The notes under the pieces are model-generated. The model searched no databases and was not told the DNA's origin. It was given only the letters and a program-made list of their open reading frames with translations. Of a DNA stretch of 64,000 nucleotides, positions 18,788 through 28,057 are shown piece by piece. Within the stretch, counting starts at the first letter, position 1, and every line of letters starts with the position of its first letter. Source of the DNA: Lachnospiraceae bacterium (lineage in GTDB: Bacteria > Bacillota > Clostridia > Lachnospirales > Lachnospiraceae); contig JAILES010000041.1 of assembly GCA_024687205.1 (NCBI GenBank), forward strand, positions 62,001-126,000. Reading direction: 5' to 3'. The position numbers were made by a program, and so were the translations under genes.

Positions 18788-19719
18788 TCAGGATATCTTT
18801 TGCTCCGATGGAAGGAGTGACGACGCCCCTCTTCAGGCGCGTTTTCAGAGAAATGTTCGGCGGGGTGGATACTTATTACACCCCTTTCTTATCCGCAAAT
18901 CAGAACCACAGTTTTAAGAAAAAAGAAATCAGGGAGTATACTCACTATGATCCTTCGCTGGTCCCACAGGTGATGGCAGCCGACCCGCTGGATCTTGTAT
19001 GGGCAGCAAAGACTTTAAAAGAAGCCGGTTATAAAGAAATCAATCTCAATCTCGGCTGTCCCATGGCAACCGTGGTCAGCAGAAAGAGAGGGGCGGGGCT
19101 GCTTAAAGATACCGATGCCCTTAAGCGTTTTTTTGACAGCGTTTTTTCACAGGAAGGGCTTCCGGAGATCTCGATAAAAACAAGAACCGGCTTTTTTTCA
19201 AGCGAGGCTGCGGCGGAGCTTGGGAAGCTGTATGCAGCCTTTCCTTTCTGTGAGGTCATCATACATCCGAGAGCCAGGGAAGAGTTCTATAACGGTACTG
19301 CCGATACTGAGGCATTTAAGGCGATGAGGGCTGAACTTGACTGCCCGGTCTGTTACAACGGCGATATCAGAACTGCGGAGGATTTAGAGCGCCTTAAGAA
19401 TGAGCTTCCGGATGTGGAGCATTTCATGATAGGACGGGGATTTCTTGCGGATCCTTTGCTTGCGTTAAAGATACGCGGCGATAAGATCACTGATGAGAGA
19501 CAGGTCGTATATAAGTATCTGAACAGACTTTGGAATGAATATCAGAAAGAACTGTCAGGAGAGAGAGATGTGCTCTTCAAAATGAAGGAGCTGTGGTATT
19601 ACCTGGAGTGGCACTATCCCGAAGATAAGGAACTTATCGGCAGTATACGCAAGAGCCGTTCTGCTGCGGAATACAAAGGACTTGTTGCAAAACTATTGTC
19701 AGGAGGCCGGTCAATATGA
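18784..19719 (+). CDS. tRNA-dihydrouridine synthase (Dus family)
   Basis: A 311-residue FMN-dependent enzyme that reduces uridine to dihydrouridine in tRNA D-loops. Family marks are the N-terminal ISFAPMEGVTTPLFRRVF, the active-site INLNLGCPMATVV with its catalytic cysteine, KRGAGLLKD, ISIKTRTG, HPRAREEFYNG (phosphate and RNA-binding histidine and arginines) and CYNGDIRT / FMIGRGFLADPLL for FMN phosphate. Length and motif order are normal. The start codon overlaps the stop of the upstream fusion gene, so the two are co-translated. It ends inside a bidirectional terminator shared with the convergent oxidoreductase. Confidence 0.95.
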   Translation: MIRISFAPMEGVTTPLFRRVFREMFGGVDTYYTPFLSANQNHSFKKKEIREYTHYDPSLVPQVMAADPLDLVWAAKTLKEAGYKEINLNLGCPMATVVSRKRGAGLLKDTDALKRFFDSVFSQEGLPEISIKTRTGFFSSEAAAELGKLYAAFPFCEVIIHPRAREEFYNGTADTEAFKAMRAELDCPVCYNGDIRTAEDLERLKNELPDVEHFMIGRGFLADPLLALKIRGDKITDERQVVYKYLNRLWNEYQKELSGERDVLFKMKELWYYLEWHYPEDKELIGSIRKSRSAAEYKGLVAKLLSGGRSI

Positions 19720-19734
19720 CCGGCCCCTCCTTTT
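19702..19734. terminator. Bidirectional terminator between dus and the oxidoreductase gene
   Basis: Perfect 8-bp stem GCCGGTCA (19706-19713), loop ATA, TGACCGGC (19717-19724), lengthened by GGAGG/CCTCC and followed by TTTT on the plus strand. The dus stop codon lies within the stem. On the minus strand the hairpin is followed only by a short mixed tract, so it works best rightward. Confidence 0.75.
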
Positions 19735-19737
19735 GTT

Positions 19738-20730
19738 TCAATATCCTGCTTTTTTCAGTATCTCGTCAAGAAGCCTCATATTCTTAAGCGAGAATCCCTC
19801 GGTGATCAGCGGAGTATCCTCACCGCGTATGCTGCGGTTCATATTTGAGAGTTCGAGACTGTAATTGGATATGGCGCTCACTTTTTTTACGATCGTATCA
19901 CGTTCCCAGCCTTCTTTTTTTATTGTTATGCTGAATTCAAGATCTCCTTCCTGGTTGTATTCAACCTCCGATCTGATCCAGCCCTTTGAACCGTGAACGA
20001 AGAGCCGGTCATAGCGGTCGGAAGTATCGATGCCAAGTGCCATGCCTGCATTAAAGGAAGCCCTTGCGCCGCCTTCGAAGCCCAGCAGTACTGAAGCCAT
20101 ATGGTCGACACCCCGCTCATCCAGTTCGGCATCCGCCATTACATATTTTACGGGCTTGTTTATAAGAGAGAGTATCATGGTGGTGCAGTAACAGCCAACA
20201 TCATAGATACCGCCGCCGCCGTATTCCTTATAAAGACGGAAGTCTTCGGAATAATCCTGGGTAAGGAAAGCCGTATCGATATAGTCGACTTCGCCTATCA
20301 TGCCGCTGTTTACGGTTTCCTTAAGTGCACTGATATAAGGACTGTGAAGATATGCATATGCTTCCATGAGTATTACCCTGTTCTCTTTTGCGGCAGCATA
20401 CATCTTTTCTGCTTCGTCTGCATTCATGGCAAGAGGCTTCTCGCAGAGTACATGTTTTCCGGCCCTGAGGGCTTTGATGACCCACTCGCAGTGGATGTGA
20501 TTGGGAAGAGGTACATACACCGCATCAACGTCTTTGTCATCAAGCAGCGCATCATAACCTTCATAGGCTTTTTCAAAGCCGAAGCGTTCTTTGAAGTCTT
20601 CGGCCTTTTCAATGGTCCGTCCTGCAATTGCATAAAGTATGCAGTCTTCGGTCTTTTGCATTGCAGGGATTGTACAGCCTGCCGCGATACCTGCGGTTCC
20701 CATAACACCCCATCTGATCATTTCACCCAT
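19738..20730 (-). CDS. Gfo/Idh/MocA family NAD(P)-dependent oxidoreductase
   Basis: About 330 residues. The N-terminal Rossmann fold starts with IRWGVMGTAGIAAGC (glycine-rich dinucleotide loop), with PLPNHIHCEWVIKAL and the hallmark AGKHVLCEKPLAMN (Lys of the EKP motif) near residue 95. The C-terminal half carries GGGGIYDVGCYCTTMI with the catalytic-type aspartate. Members oxidise or epimerise sugars and cyclitols (dehydrogenase on inositol, 1,5-anhydro sugars, trans-dihydrodiol and similar), and the substrate cannot be assigned here. Start: three ATGs are in frame. AGGAGG lies 1 base before the first (20736) and 7 before the second (20730), so the second is preferred. Confidence 0.9.
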   Translation of the reverse strand: MGEMIRWGVMGTAGIAAGCTIPAMQKTEDCILYAIAGRTIEKAEDFKERFGFEKAYEGYDALLDDKDVDAVYVPLPNHIHCEWVIKALRAGKHVLCEKPLAMNADEAEKMYAAAKENRVILMEAYAYLHSPYISALKETVNSGMIGEVDYIDTAFLTQDYSEDFRLYKEYGGGGIYDVGCYCTTMILSLINKPVKYVMADAELDERGVDHMASVLLGFEGGARASFNAGMALGIDTSDRYDRLFVHGSKGWIRSEVEYNQEGDLEFSITIKKEGWERDTIVKKVSAISNYSLELSNMNRSIRGEDTPLITEGFSLKNMRLLDEILKKAGY

Positions 20731-20852
20731 TTCCATACCTCCTTTTCGCGATTGGAAATCTGTTTTATTTTGCTGTGGAGGGCAAAGCGCCTGGCCCCAT
20801 TTGCTCTTAATTATATATTTTATCTGAATGTTGCTTTAATAGTAGCATAAAG

Positions 20853-20881
20853 ATGACAGAACATTCAAGCTGTGGTAAAAT
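20853..20881 (+). promoter_or_regulatory. Promoter of the antiporter/sugar/ABC run
   Basis: ATGACA (20853-20858), 17-base spacer, TAAAAT (20876-20881), 33 bases before the antiporter ATG. It is the only good promoter seen before 29.4 kb, so it may serve up to six closely packed genes. Confidence 0.6.
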
Positions 20882-20913
20882 GATAGCCGATAATGTCAAG
20901 GGAGAGCAGATAA

Positions 20914-21939
20914 ATGAAGATCATATTCAGGATTATTCCGGTACTGGCCGCAGTGGCCATAAAGTATTTTATGGGAGGAGACAATCTGGTACTTATGGCC
21001 GTCTTTCTGGCCGCCGGTTTTTTCTTTCTAATCAAGGGCGCTGACTGGTTTGTGGACGGCGCCGGCGGTATAGCTGACCGTTTCGGGATATCGCAGCTGA
21101 TGATAGGACTTACGATAGTGGCTTTCGGTACGAGCGCTCCGGAAGCGGCAGTATCCATAACAGCAGCGACAAAAGGAAGCGGTGTGGATATAGCGATAGG
21201 TAACGTGCTGGGAAGCAATATCATGAACGTGCTTTTGATACTCGGACTTTCGGCGCTGATCTGTCCGCTGCCCGTACAGAGATCCACAAAGAATATAGAG
21301 ATACCTTATGTGATACTGATCAGCATACTGGTGCTGATCCTCGGCAATCTCGACGGAGAACTCGGCCATACCGACGGCCTTATACTCCTCGGACTTATGG
21401 CGGTATTTCTGATCTATACCATCATTATTGCAAAGAAGGGAGGAGGGCAGGAAGAGGAAGAGATAAAAAAGCTTCCCGTATATGAGCTGATACTGAACAT
21501 CATCTGCGGCGGCGCAGCCATAGTGCTGGGATCGGATATAACGGTCTCCTCGGCTACGGAGATAGCCAGAGTGTTGGGAATGAGCGAAAAGCTGATAGGA
21601 CTTACCATTATAGCCTTCGGTACATCCCTTCCCGAACTTATCACCTCCTGCGTCGCATCGGCCAAGAAGAAACCGGATATCGCAGTCGGAAACATAGTCG
21701 GCAGCAATATATTCAACATACTCTTCGTGCTTGCGATGTCTGCGGTCATCACGGCGCTGCCTTACAAAAATGAGCTTACGGGAGCCGATTTCCTTTTGGA
21801 TAATATAGTAGCGATCGCCGCGGCTGTGCTCCTGCTGGTATTCGTCAGCAATAAAGAAATGAAGATAAAACGTTCGGCAGGTCTGATCATGTTCCTCTCA
21901 TATATAGGGTATTTTTCCTATCTGCTTTTGTTTGCATAA
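20914..21939 (+). CDS. Calcium/sodium antiporter (CaCA family, YrbG-like)
   Basis: A 341-residue membrane exchanger with about ten transmembrane helices. The two inverted alpha-repeats are visible: GLTIVAFGTSAPEAAVSI (about residues 66-83) and GLTIIAFGTSLPELITS (about 228-245), each with the ion-binding glutamate in the FGTS.PE motif, followed by GNVLGSNIMN and GNIVGSNIFN. These are the defining features of prokaryotic Na/Ca exchangers such as YrbG and NCX_Mj. GGGAGAG at 20900-20906 precedes the ATG. First gene of a tightly spaced rightward run, 24 bases before the sugar symporter, so its Na+ gradient dependence may be physiologically linked to the cation symporter that follows. Confidence 0.93.
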   Translation: MKIIFRIIPVLAAVAIKYFMGGDNLVLMAVFLAAGFFFLIKGADWFVDGAGGIADRFGISQLMIGLTIVAFGTSAPEAAVSITAATKGSGVDIAIGNVLGSNIMNVLLILGLSALICPLPVQRSTKNIEIPYVILISILVLILGNLDGELGHTDGLILLGLMAVFLIYTIIIAKKGGGQEEEEIKKLPVYELILNIICGGAAIVLGSDITVSSATEIARVLGMSEKLIGLTIIAFGTSLPELITSCVASAKKKPDIAVGNIVGSNIFNILFVLAMSAVITALPYKNELTGADFLLDNIVAIAAAVLLLVFVSNKEMKIKRSAGLIMFLSYIGYFSYLLLFA

Positions 21940-21963
21940 ACACATACAACGGAGGTATACGAA

Positions 21964-23379
21964 ATGCATCTATCGACTAAGGAAAAAGCAGCCTACGGAT
22001 TGGGAGCGGTCGGCAAGGACATGGTATACATGCTTTCCGCCAGTTATATCCTTTATTACTACCAGGATCTGCTGGGAGTGAGCGGAAAAGTAATGGGTGC
22101 CATTATGATGGCAGCCCGGGTGTTTGATGCCTTCAATGATCCGATCATGGGGGCTGTGGTCGCCAAGACCAGGACCAAATGGGGCAAATTCCGTCCCTGG
22201 CTGCTTATAGGTACTGTCACCAATGCCTTCGTTTTATGGCTTGTATTCTCGGCACCGCCCGCGCTCACGGGTTCGGGACTCGCGGCCTATGCGGCAGTCT
22301 TCTATGTACTGTGGGGTGTGACCTACACCATGATGGACATACCTTACTGGTCGATGATCCCCGCTTTTACCGAGGGTGGCAGGGAACGTGAAGGTCTTAC
22401 GGCTATGGCACGTTCCTGCGCAGGTGTGGGCAGCGCGCTGATAACGGTCATCACCATGATAGTAGTTCCCAGGCTCGGCGGGATAATAAATCCGTCGGAG
22501 ACTTCACAGGATATCATCGAGCGCAGCGGCTTCTCGGCATTTGCACTTATCATAGCGGTCGTTTTCATAATTTTCATATCGATAACCTGTATCACGATAA
22601 AGGAAAGATCCAGTGTGGATATGGAAGCACCTTCGATAGGCGATATGTTCAAGGCGCTGGTGACCAATGATCAGGCCATGACCGTAGTCATCACCATAGT
22701 ACTGGTGAATGCTTCACTGTACATCACCTCCAATCTGCTCATCTACTTTTTTAAATATGATATAGGCGGCGAAGGCTGGAACGGTACCTATGTACTCTTT
22801 AATACCTTCGGCGGCGGCATGCAGATACTTTCCATGATGCTGATCTATCCTCTCGTCAGAAAGATACTCAGCGTTACAAAGGTTTGTTACCTAAGCTTCT
22901 TCTGTGCCATCGGAGGATATGCGGTGCTTCTTGTCATGATGATGGCGGGAGTGAAGAGTCTCGTGCTTTTGTGCATTCCGGGCTTTTTCGTATTCGTCGC
23001 CTTCGGTCTGCTCACGGTACTGACTACCGTATTCCTTGCAAATACGGTGGATTACGGAGAACTGAAGAATAAGCGGCGTGATGAATCGGTCATCTTCTCG
23101 ATGCAGACTTTTGTGGTTAAGCTGGCAAGCGGATTTGCCGTATTCATAGCAGGTATAGCCCTTGATATCTTTCATATCAGCCAGAATTCCGAAGGCGTGG
23201 CAAGTGCAGGCGAGCTGGCTTCGGCCAATCTTACGGGACTCCGTCTTACCATGACCGTGCTGCCTATAGCAGGTATGCTCATAGCTCTCGCAGTTTTCTT
23301 TAAGAAATTCATCTTAAGTGAGAAGAAGATGGAAGAGATCAACAAAGAACTCTCTGACAGAAGGGACAAGCAGCAATGA
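21964..23379 (+). CDS. GPH-family sugar:cation symporter (MelB-like MFS transporter)
   Basis: A 471-residue, 12-helix transporter of the glycoside-pentoside-hexuronide family. Typical are the N-terminal KEKAAYGLGAVGKDMVYML, the first cytoplasmic loop ARVFDAFNDPIMGAVV with the aspartates that bind Na+ or H+, and KWGKFRPWLL, plus DIPYWSMIPAFT in helix 4. It likely brings in alpha-galactosides such as melibiose or raffinose, because the next gene, overlapping its stop by 4 bases, is a GH36 alpha-galactosidase. GGAGG precedes the ATG. The exact sugar and coupling ion are inferred from context. Confidence 0.93.
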   Translation: MHLSTKEKAAYGLGAVGKDMVYMLSASYILYYYQDLLGVSGKVMGAIMMAARVFDAFNDPIMGAVVAKTRTKWGKFRPWLLIGTVTNAFVLWLVFSAPPALTGSGLAAYAAVFYVLWGVTYTMMDIPYWSMIPAFTEGGREREGLTAMARSCAGVGSALITVITMIVVPRLGGIINPSETSQDIIERSGFSAFALIIAVVFIIFISITCITIKERSSVDMEAPSIGDMFKALVTNDQAMTVVITIVLVNASLYITSNLLIYFFKYDIGGEGWNGTYVLFNTFGGGMQILSMMLIYPLVRKILSVTKVCYLSFFCAIGGYAVLLVMMMAGVKSLVLLCIPGFFVFVAFGLLTVLTTVFLANTVDYGELKNKRRDESVIFSMQTFVVKLASGFAVFIAGIALDIFHISQNSEGVASAGELASANLTGLRLTMTVLPIAGMLIALAVFFKKFILSEKKMEEINKELSDRRDKQQ

Positions 23380-25799
23380 TAACAGTCAGGGAAACAGACA
23401 GACCGTTTTTTCTGCTCAGTACAGATGAGAGCAGTTATGCTTTCAAGGTGATGGCAAACGGGCAGTTAGAGCATCTGTATTACGGCAGACGTATAGAGGC
23501 GGCAGGCTCGGATGGCCTGTGTGAACAGTGGGAATTTGCACCGGGCAATACTTCGGTGTATAATCGTGACTGTTCGTGCATAGCGCCGGAAGCCTACAGA
23601 TATGAACTTGCAACGGCAGGAAAGGGCGACATGCGCGAGACGGCGATAGAGGCCGAATACGCGGACGGTCTGAGAAGTCTCGATTTTGTATACAGTGATT
23701 ATGAGATAGTTGAGGGCAAGACTGAACTTGAGGGACTGCCCTCTTCTTACGGCGGCAGCGAGGATTGCAGGAGCCTGAAGATAAAGCTTAAGGACAGAAA
23801 CGGCGGTCTGGAGGTCAGCCTTCTCTATTCGGTCTTTGAGAAAGAGAATGTGATAACGAGGAGCATGAACATACATAATGCTTCCGATTCTCCCGTCAGG
23901 CTTATGAAGGCAATGTCTGCCCAGCTGGATCTGGATCCCGGAGAATATGTGTTTCACAGCTTCACCGGTGCATGGACCAGAGAGATGAAAAAAACGGATA
24001 CGCCCATAAACAGCGGAAGTTTTGTGATCGGATCGGTGAGCGGTTCGTCTTCGAGCAGGGCCAACCCTTTCGTGATGATATCCAGGCGCGGCTGTACCGA
24101 GAACGGCGGAGAGTGTTACGGTTTCCATCTGGTATACAGCGGCAACCATATGGAAGTGCTTGAGCGGGGCAGCCTCGGTAAATACCGTTTTGTGAGCGGA
24201 ATCAATCCCCGGGGTTTTGAATGGAAGCTGAAGGCGGGGGAGAGTTTCCAGACACCCGAAGTTTTCTTTACATATTCAGCGGAAGGTTTCGGGCATTTAA
24301 GCAGAAACCTGCACGGCTTCATACGTGAACATATAGTCAGGGGTACGTGGAAAAAGAAAGCACGTCCCGTACTGCTTAACAGCTGGGAGGCCTGCTATTT
24401 TGACATAAGCGAGAATAAGCTCCTGCGGCTTGCAAGGATGGCAAGATCGGTCGGGATAGAGCTGCTGGTGATGGATGACGGCTGGTTCGGAAAGAGGAAT
24501 GATGATACTTCCTCTCTCGGTGACTGGTATCCCGATAAAAAGAAACTGCCCGGCGGTCTGAAGAGTCTTGCTGATAAGCTTGGGGAACTGGGCCTGGGCT
24601 TTGGCATCTGGGTGGAGCCGGAGATGGTCAATGAAGACAGCGAGCTGTACAGAGCGCATCCCGACTGGGCATTCAGACATGAGGCGGCGGAACACTCCAC
24701 TGGACGGGGCCAGATGTTTCTGGACCTTACGAGGAGAGACGTACAGGATCATGTCATAGAAATGATGAAGCAGCTGTTTTCATCTGCGGATATATCCTAT
24801 GTGAAGTGGGATATGAACAGGAATTTCACCGACTGTTTTGCAAAAGGCGGAGCAGATATATGCCAGGGTGAGACGGCTCACAGATATATGCTTGGTCTCT
24901 ACCGCATACTTAAGGAACTGACCGGAAGCTTTCCGGATATACTTTTCGAAGGCTGTGCTTCGGGAGGCAACCGTTTTGATACAGGCATGCTGTGTTATTT
25001 TCCGCAGATCTGGGCCAGCGATGATACCGATGCCGTTGCCCGTGCGGAGATACAGAACGGATACAGCTACGGCTATCCGATGAGCTGTGTTACGGCGCAT
25101 GTAAGTGACGTGCCCAATCATCAGACGCTGAGGCGCACCCCGCTCGATACAAGGTTTAATGTGGCCTCCTGTGCCGTGATGGGCTATGAATGCAATCTGG
25201 CGGATATGGGAGCCGAAGAACTCGAAGAGATACGCAGCCAGATAAAGCTTTATAAGGAATGGCGCGAAGTATTCCAGTACGGTGATCTTTACAGGGGCAG
25301 GATTTTCAGTGATGCCCGGGGAATGAGTGTACTGGATGGTGATGCCGCAAATGAAGCGGAGTGGACGGTGGTCGCAGCGGATAAGAGCCGGGCTGTCTTC
25401 GTATGCATGCAGCTGCTGGCAAGACCTGATAATCCGCAGCTGATCATACACCCGGCGGGGCTTGATGAAAAGAGCAGCTATACATTGAAGGTCAGGGATA
25501 TCAGGCTCAAGCTTAAGGATTTCGGCGGACTTGTAAACGCGATATCGCCGGTGCATATCAGGCAGGACGGTGCACTTCACAGTCTGATGAACAGATTCGT
25601 GAAGATGAACGGAGAGTCTGAAGAGCACAGCATGAGCGGCGGAGCCATGATGTATGCGGGAGTAAGGATAAAGAGTTCTTTTGCGGGAACGGGATATAAC
25701 GAGAATGTCAGGTTTTATCCCGATTTCGCTTCAAGAATATATTTAATTGAGAAAAAGAAAAACATGGGAGGAGAAAGTAATGGGACTAATCGTAAGTGA
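23376..25799 (+). CDS. Alpha-galactosidase, glycoside hydrolase family 36
   Basis: An 807-residue cytoplasmic enzyme without a signal peptide, removing alpha-1,6-galactose from melibiose, raffinose or stachyose. The catalytic barrel shows LLVMDDGWFGKRNDDTSSLG, GIWVEPEMVNEDSELY, the nucleophile YVKWDMNRNF (Asp at residue 479) and the acid/base region WASDDTDA (Asp 549-550). This spacing matches bacterial GH36 enzymes such as AgaA. N-terminal beta-sandwich residues 1-320 and a C-terminal Greek-key domain complete the fold. It is longer than the usual 720-750 residues, with a Lys/Gly-rich C-terminal tail after residue 785 that overlaps the next gene's start by 20 bases. Coupled to the symporter upstream. 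Confidence 0.95.
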   Translation: MITVRETDRPFFLLSTDESSYAFKVMANGQLEHLYYGRRIEAAGSDGLCEQWEFAPGNTSVYNRDCSCIAPEAYRYELATAGKGDMRETAIEAEYADGLRSLDFVYSDYEIVEGKTELEGLPSSYGGSEDCRSLKIKLKDRNGGLEVSLLYSVFEKENVITRSMNIHNASDSPVRLMKAMSAQLDLDPGEYVFHSFTGAWTREMKKTDTPINSGSFVIGSVSGSSSSRANPFVMISRRGCTENGGECYGFHLVYSGNHMEVLERGSLGKYRFVSGINPRGFEWKLKAGESFQTPEVFFTYSAEGFGHLSRNLHGFIREHIVRGTWKKKARPVLLNSWEACYFDISENKLLRLARMARSVGIELLVMDDGWFGKRNDDTSSLGDWYPDKKKLPGGLKSLADKLGELGLGFGIWVEPEMVNEDSELYRAHPDWAFRHEAAEHSTGRGQMFLDLTRRDVQDHVIEMMKQLFSSADISYVKWDMNRNFTDCFAKGGADICQGETAHRYMLGLYRILKELTGSFPDILFEGCASGGNRFDTGMLCYFPQIWASDDTDAVARAEIQNGYSYGYPMSCVTAHVSDVPNHQTLRRTPLDTRFNVASCAVMGYECNLADMGAEELEEIRSQIKLYKEWREVFQYGDLYRGRIFSDARGMSVLDGDAANEAEWTVVAADKSRAVFVCMQLLARPDNPQLIIHPAGLDEKSSYTLKVRDIRLKLKDFGGLVNAISPVHIRQDGALHSLMNRFVKMNGESEEHSMSGGAMMYAGVRIKSSFAGTGYNENVRFYPDFASRIYLIEKKKNMGGESNGTNRK

Positions 25800-26733
25800 T
25801 CTTTCAAAAAAGTACGGTGACAAGACTGTAGTGGATCACATAAGCTTTTCAATGGAGAAGCCGGGAGTGTATGCACTTCTCGGCACCAACGGAGCGGGCA
25901 AGACCACATCGATCAGAATGATACTGGACATGCTCGACAAGGATACCGGAACGGTTACCTGGAACGGTCAGGACTTAAGCTTTGATAACTGCAATATCGG
26001 TTATCTTGCAGAGGAGAGAGGACTGTACCAGAAGTATCAGCTGATGGATCAGATCATGTATTTCGGACGTCTGCGTGGTGTGGATGATGCAACATTAAAG
26101 ACCAAGATCAAATACTGGTCTGACAGACTTAAGCTTGATGAGTATCTGTATCCTTCACAGATCAAGGATGCAAGGGGCCGTGTTAAGAAGGTAAAACCCA
26201 AGAGCCCCGACCAGCTCTCAAAAGGTAATCAGCAGAAGATACAGTTTCTGATCGCTATGCTTTCGGATCCCGAGCTGCTGGTACTCGACGAGCCTTTCTC
26301 GGGTCTCGATCCCGTGAACACCGATATACTTAAGGAAGTGGTAAGAGAGCAGATCGCTGCAGGAAAGTATATCATCATGTCTTCCCATCAGATGCCGGTG
26401 GTTGAAGAGTTCTGTACGGACATCACCATAATGTCACGTTCAAAGGCTCTGGTGCAGGGTAACTTAAACGAGATCAAGAAGAGTTACGGCAGGGTCAATC
26501 TTTCGGTCAAGTGTGAGCAGGACATTTCTTCCATCATACAGGAACTCGGCATTCAGATCCTTTCAAACAAGGAGTTTGAATACAACTGTAAGGTGAGCGG
26601 GGACGAGCAGGGAAATGCGCTGCTTAAGAAGCTTGTGGAAATGAACATTCCGGTGATACGTTTCGATCTTTCGGAACTTACGCTCCATGAGATATTTGTA
26701 AAAGAGGTGGGTGCAAATGAAGAGCAGCAATAA
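25780..26733 (+). CDS. ABC-2 type exporter ATPase (NatA-like)
   Basis: A 317-residue ATP-binding protein. Walker A is GTNGAGKTTSIRM near residue 39, with signature LSKGNQQKIQFLIAML, Walker B LLVLDEPFSGLDP and switch histidine MSSHQMPVVEEFC. The C-terminal 80 residues form the DUF4162-like domain typical of NatA/YhaQ-type exporters. Start: an upstream TTG at 25747 is in frame, but GGGAGGAG at 25766-25773 sits 6 bases before ATG 25780. It forms one unit with two permease genes downstream, one overlapping and one abutting. NatAB-type systems pump Na+ or small toxic molecules; here substrate is unknown, though the Na/Ca antiporter in the same run makes Na+ export an attractive guess. Confidence 0.9.
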   Translation: MGLIVSDLSKKYGDKTVVDHISFSMEKPGVYALLGTNGAGKTTSIRMILDMLDKDTGTVTWNGQDLSFDNCNIGYLAEERGLYQKYQLMDQIMYFGRLRGVDDATLKTKIKYWSDRLKLDEYLYPSQIKDARGRVKKVKPKSPDQLSKGNQQKIQFLIAMLSDPELLVLDEPFSGLDPVNTDILKEVVREQIAAGKYIIMSSHQMPVVEEFCTDITIMSRSKALVQGNLNEIKKSYGRVNLSVKCEQDISSIIQELGIQILSNKEFEYNCKVSGDEQGNALLKKLVEMNIPVIRFDLSELTLHEIFVKEVGANEEQQ

Positions 26734-28057
26734 TATATATGATCTGACGGGCTTTTCAAAAGTTTACCGCTTCACCATGGAGCAGACTTTTAAATCCCCG
26801 ACATACAGAACAGGTTTTATAATGTTCATTGTCATGGCCTTCCTGATGGGACCTTTGACCATGCTCGGCGGTATGGCCGGTATGAACGCAGCCATGGACA
26901 GTGACGTAATGACAAGCTCCGATAAGGTGCCTGCCAGTACGATGTACGTGGTCAACAGCAGTCATGTTGACTTTCCCGAGGACCTGATGAACCTTGATGA
27001 TACAAGTTTCTCGGATATGAAGATCAGCTATACCGAAGAACTTCCTAAGCTTTCTTCGACCGAGATCGGTCTTGTGGTATCCAGAAAGGCTGTTGACGGA
27101 GAAGACAGCTATCTTTTGGAAACGGTGATCAGCGATGATTCCGAAATAACTCCTCATGAGGTAGAAGAACTTTCCTCATATCTTATAGGCGGTTTTAATG
27201 ATGCGAGATTCGTGTCTGCCGGAGTTACCGAGGCGCAGACCCAGCTCTTAGGCTCAGGCATCACTACCGGAGCTGCACAGAGCGAAGAAGATTTCCTCGC
27301 GGCAAAAGACAAGAAGTTTTCCGGCAGGCAGGTGAGTTCTTTTGCGACGGTATACTGCATAGTAGTGTTTATACTTGCAACCCTGTCGGCTTCCTATGTC
27401 ATTAATACGGTAATGGAAGAGAAGACTTCCAAGCTGGTGGAAAACCTGCTTGTAAGCGTACGTCCCATGGCGCTTCTTATGGGCAAGATACTTGCGATAA
27501 TGAGTTACATAGTTCTGGTGCTTGTATGCGCCGGTGTTGCGGCGCTGCTGTCTAACGGGCTGACCAAGCTGATAATGAACGACAGGATGAAGGAAATGAC
27601 TTCGCAGTTCAATTTCGCATCGATCGCCGAGATGGGAGTGTGGAGGATCATAGTCATAGTTCTCTGCCTTGTATTGGCTTTCCTGCTTTTATCCATACTG
27701 GCAGGTATACTCGGCAGTGCATGTACCAAGCTTGAAGACGCCCAGTCTGCAGTGGGAACCTGTACGGCCTTTTCAATGGTAGGATACTTTGTGGGTATGA
27801 TCATACCTTCAATGGAAAACAAGACCGTGGATATCATAGCATCCATCCTGCCGATCACTTCGCCTTTCGTGGCTCCGGTATATGCCGTGACCGGAAGGAT
27901 AGAACTGTGGGTATTTGCCCTCGGTCTGCTGATACTGATAGTTACCACACTTTTGCTTCTGATGCTGGGTGCAAAGGTGTATAAGAAACTTATCGTGAAC
28001 GATTCAAAGAAGCTGGGCTTCCTTGAGATAATAAAGCTTTCAAGGGAGGGTGCATAA
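26717..28057 (+). CDS. ABC-2 type exporter permease (NatB/YhaP-like), first
   Basis: A 446-residue permease with one N-terminal helix, a large extracytoplasmic domain (about residues 45-210) and five or six C-terminal helices starting near FATVYCIVVFILATLSASY. The stretch VMEEKTSKLVENLLVSVRPMAL is the conserved coupling motif of ABC2_membrane_3 permeases (EEK.S+..E.LL). The frame also has GTG at 26711, but ATG 26717 is better placed from AGAGGTGGG. The gene overlaps the ATPase gene by 17 bases. Together with the following paralogue it would form a heteromeric channel. Confidence 0.88.
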   Translation: MKSSNNIYDLTGFSKVYRFTMEQTFKSPTYRTGFIMFIVMAFLMGPLTMLGGMAGMNAAMDSDVMTSSDKVPASTMYVVNSSHVDFPEDLMNLDDTSFSDMKISYTEELPKLSSTEIGLVVSRKAVDGEDSYLLETVISDDSEITPHEVEELSSYLIGGFNDARFVSAGVTEAQTQLLGSGITTGAAQSEEDFLAAKDKKFSGRQVSSFATVYCIVVFILATLSASYVINTVMEEKTSKLVENLLVSVRPMALLMGKILAIMSYIVLVLVCAGVAALLSNGLTKLIMNDRMKEMTSQFNFASIAEMGVWRIIVIVLCLVLAFLLLSILAGILGSACTKLEDAQSAVGTCTAFSMVGYFVGMIIPSMENKTVDIIASILPITSPFVAPVYAVTGRIELWVFALGLLILIVTTLLLLMLGAKVYKKLIVNDSKKLGFLEIIKLSREGA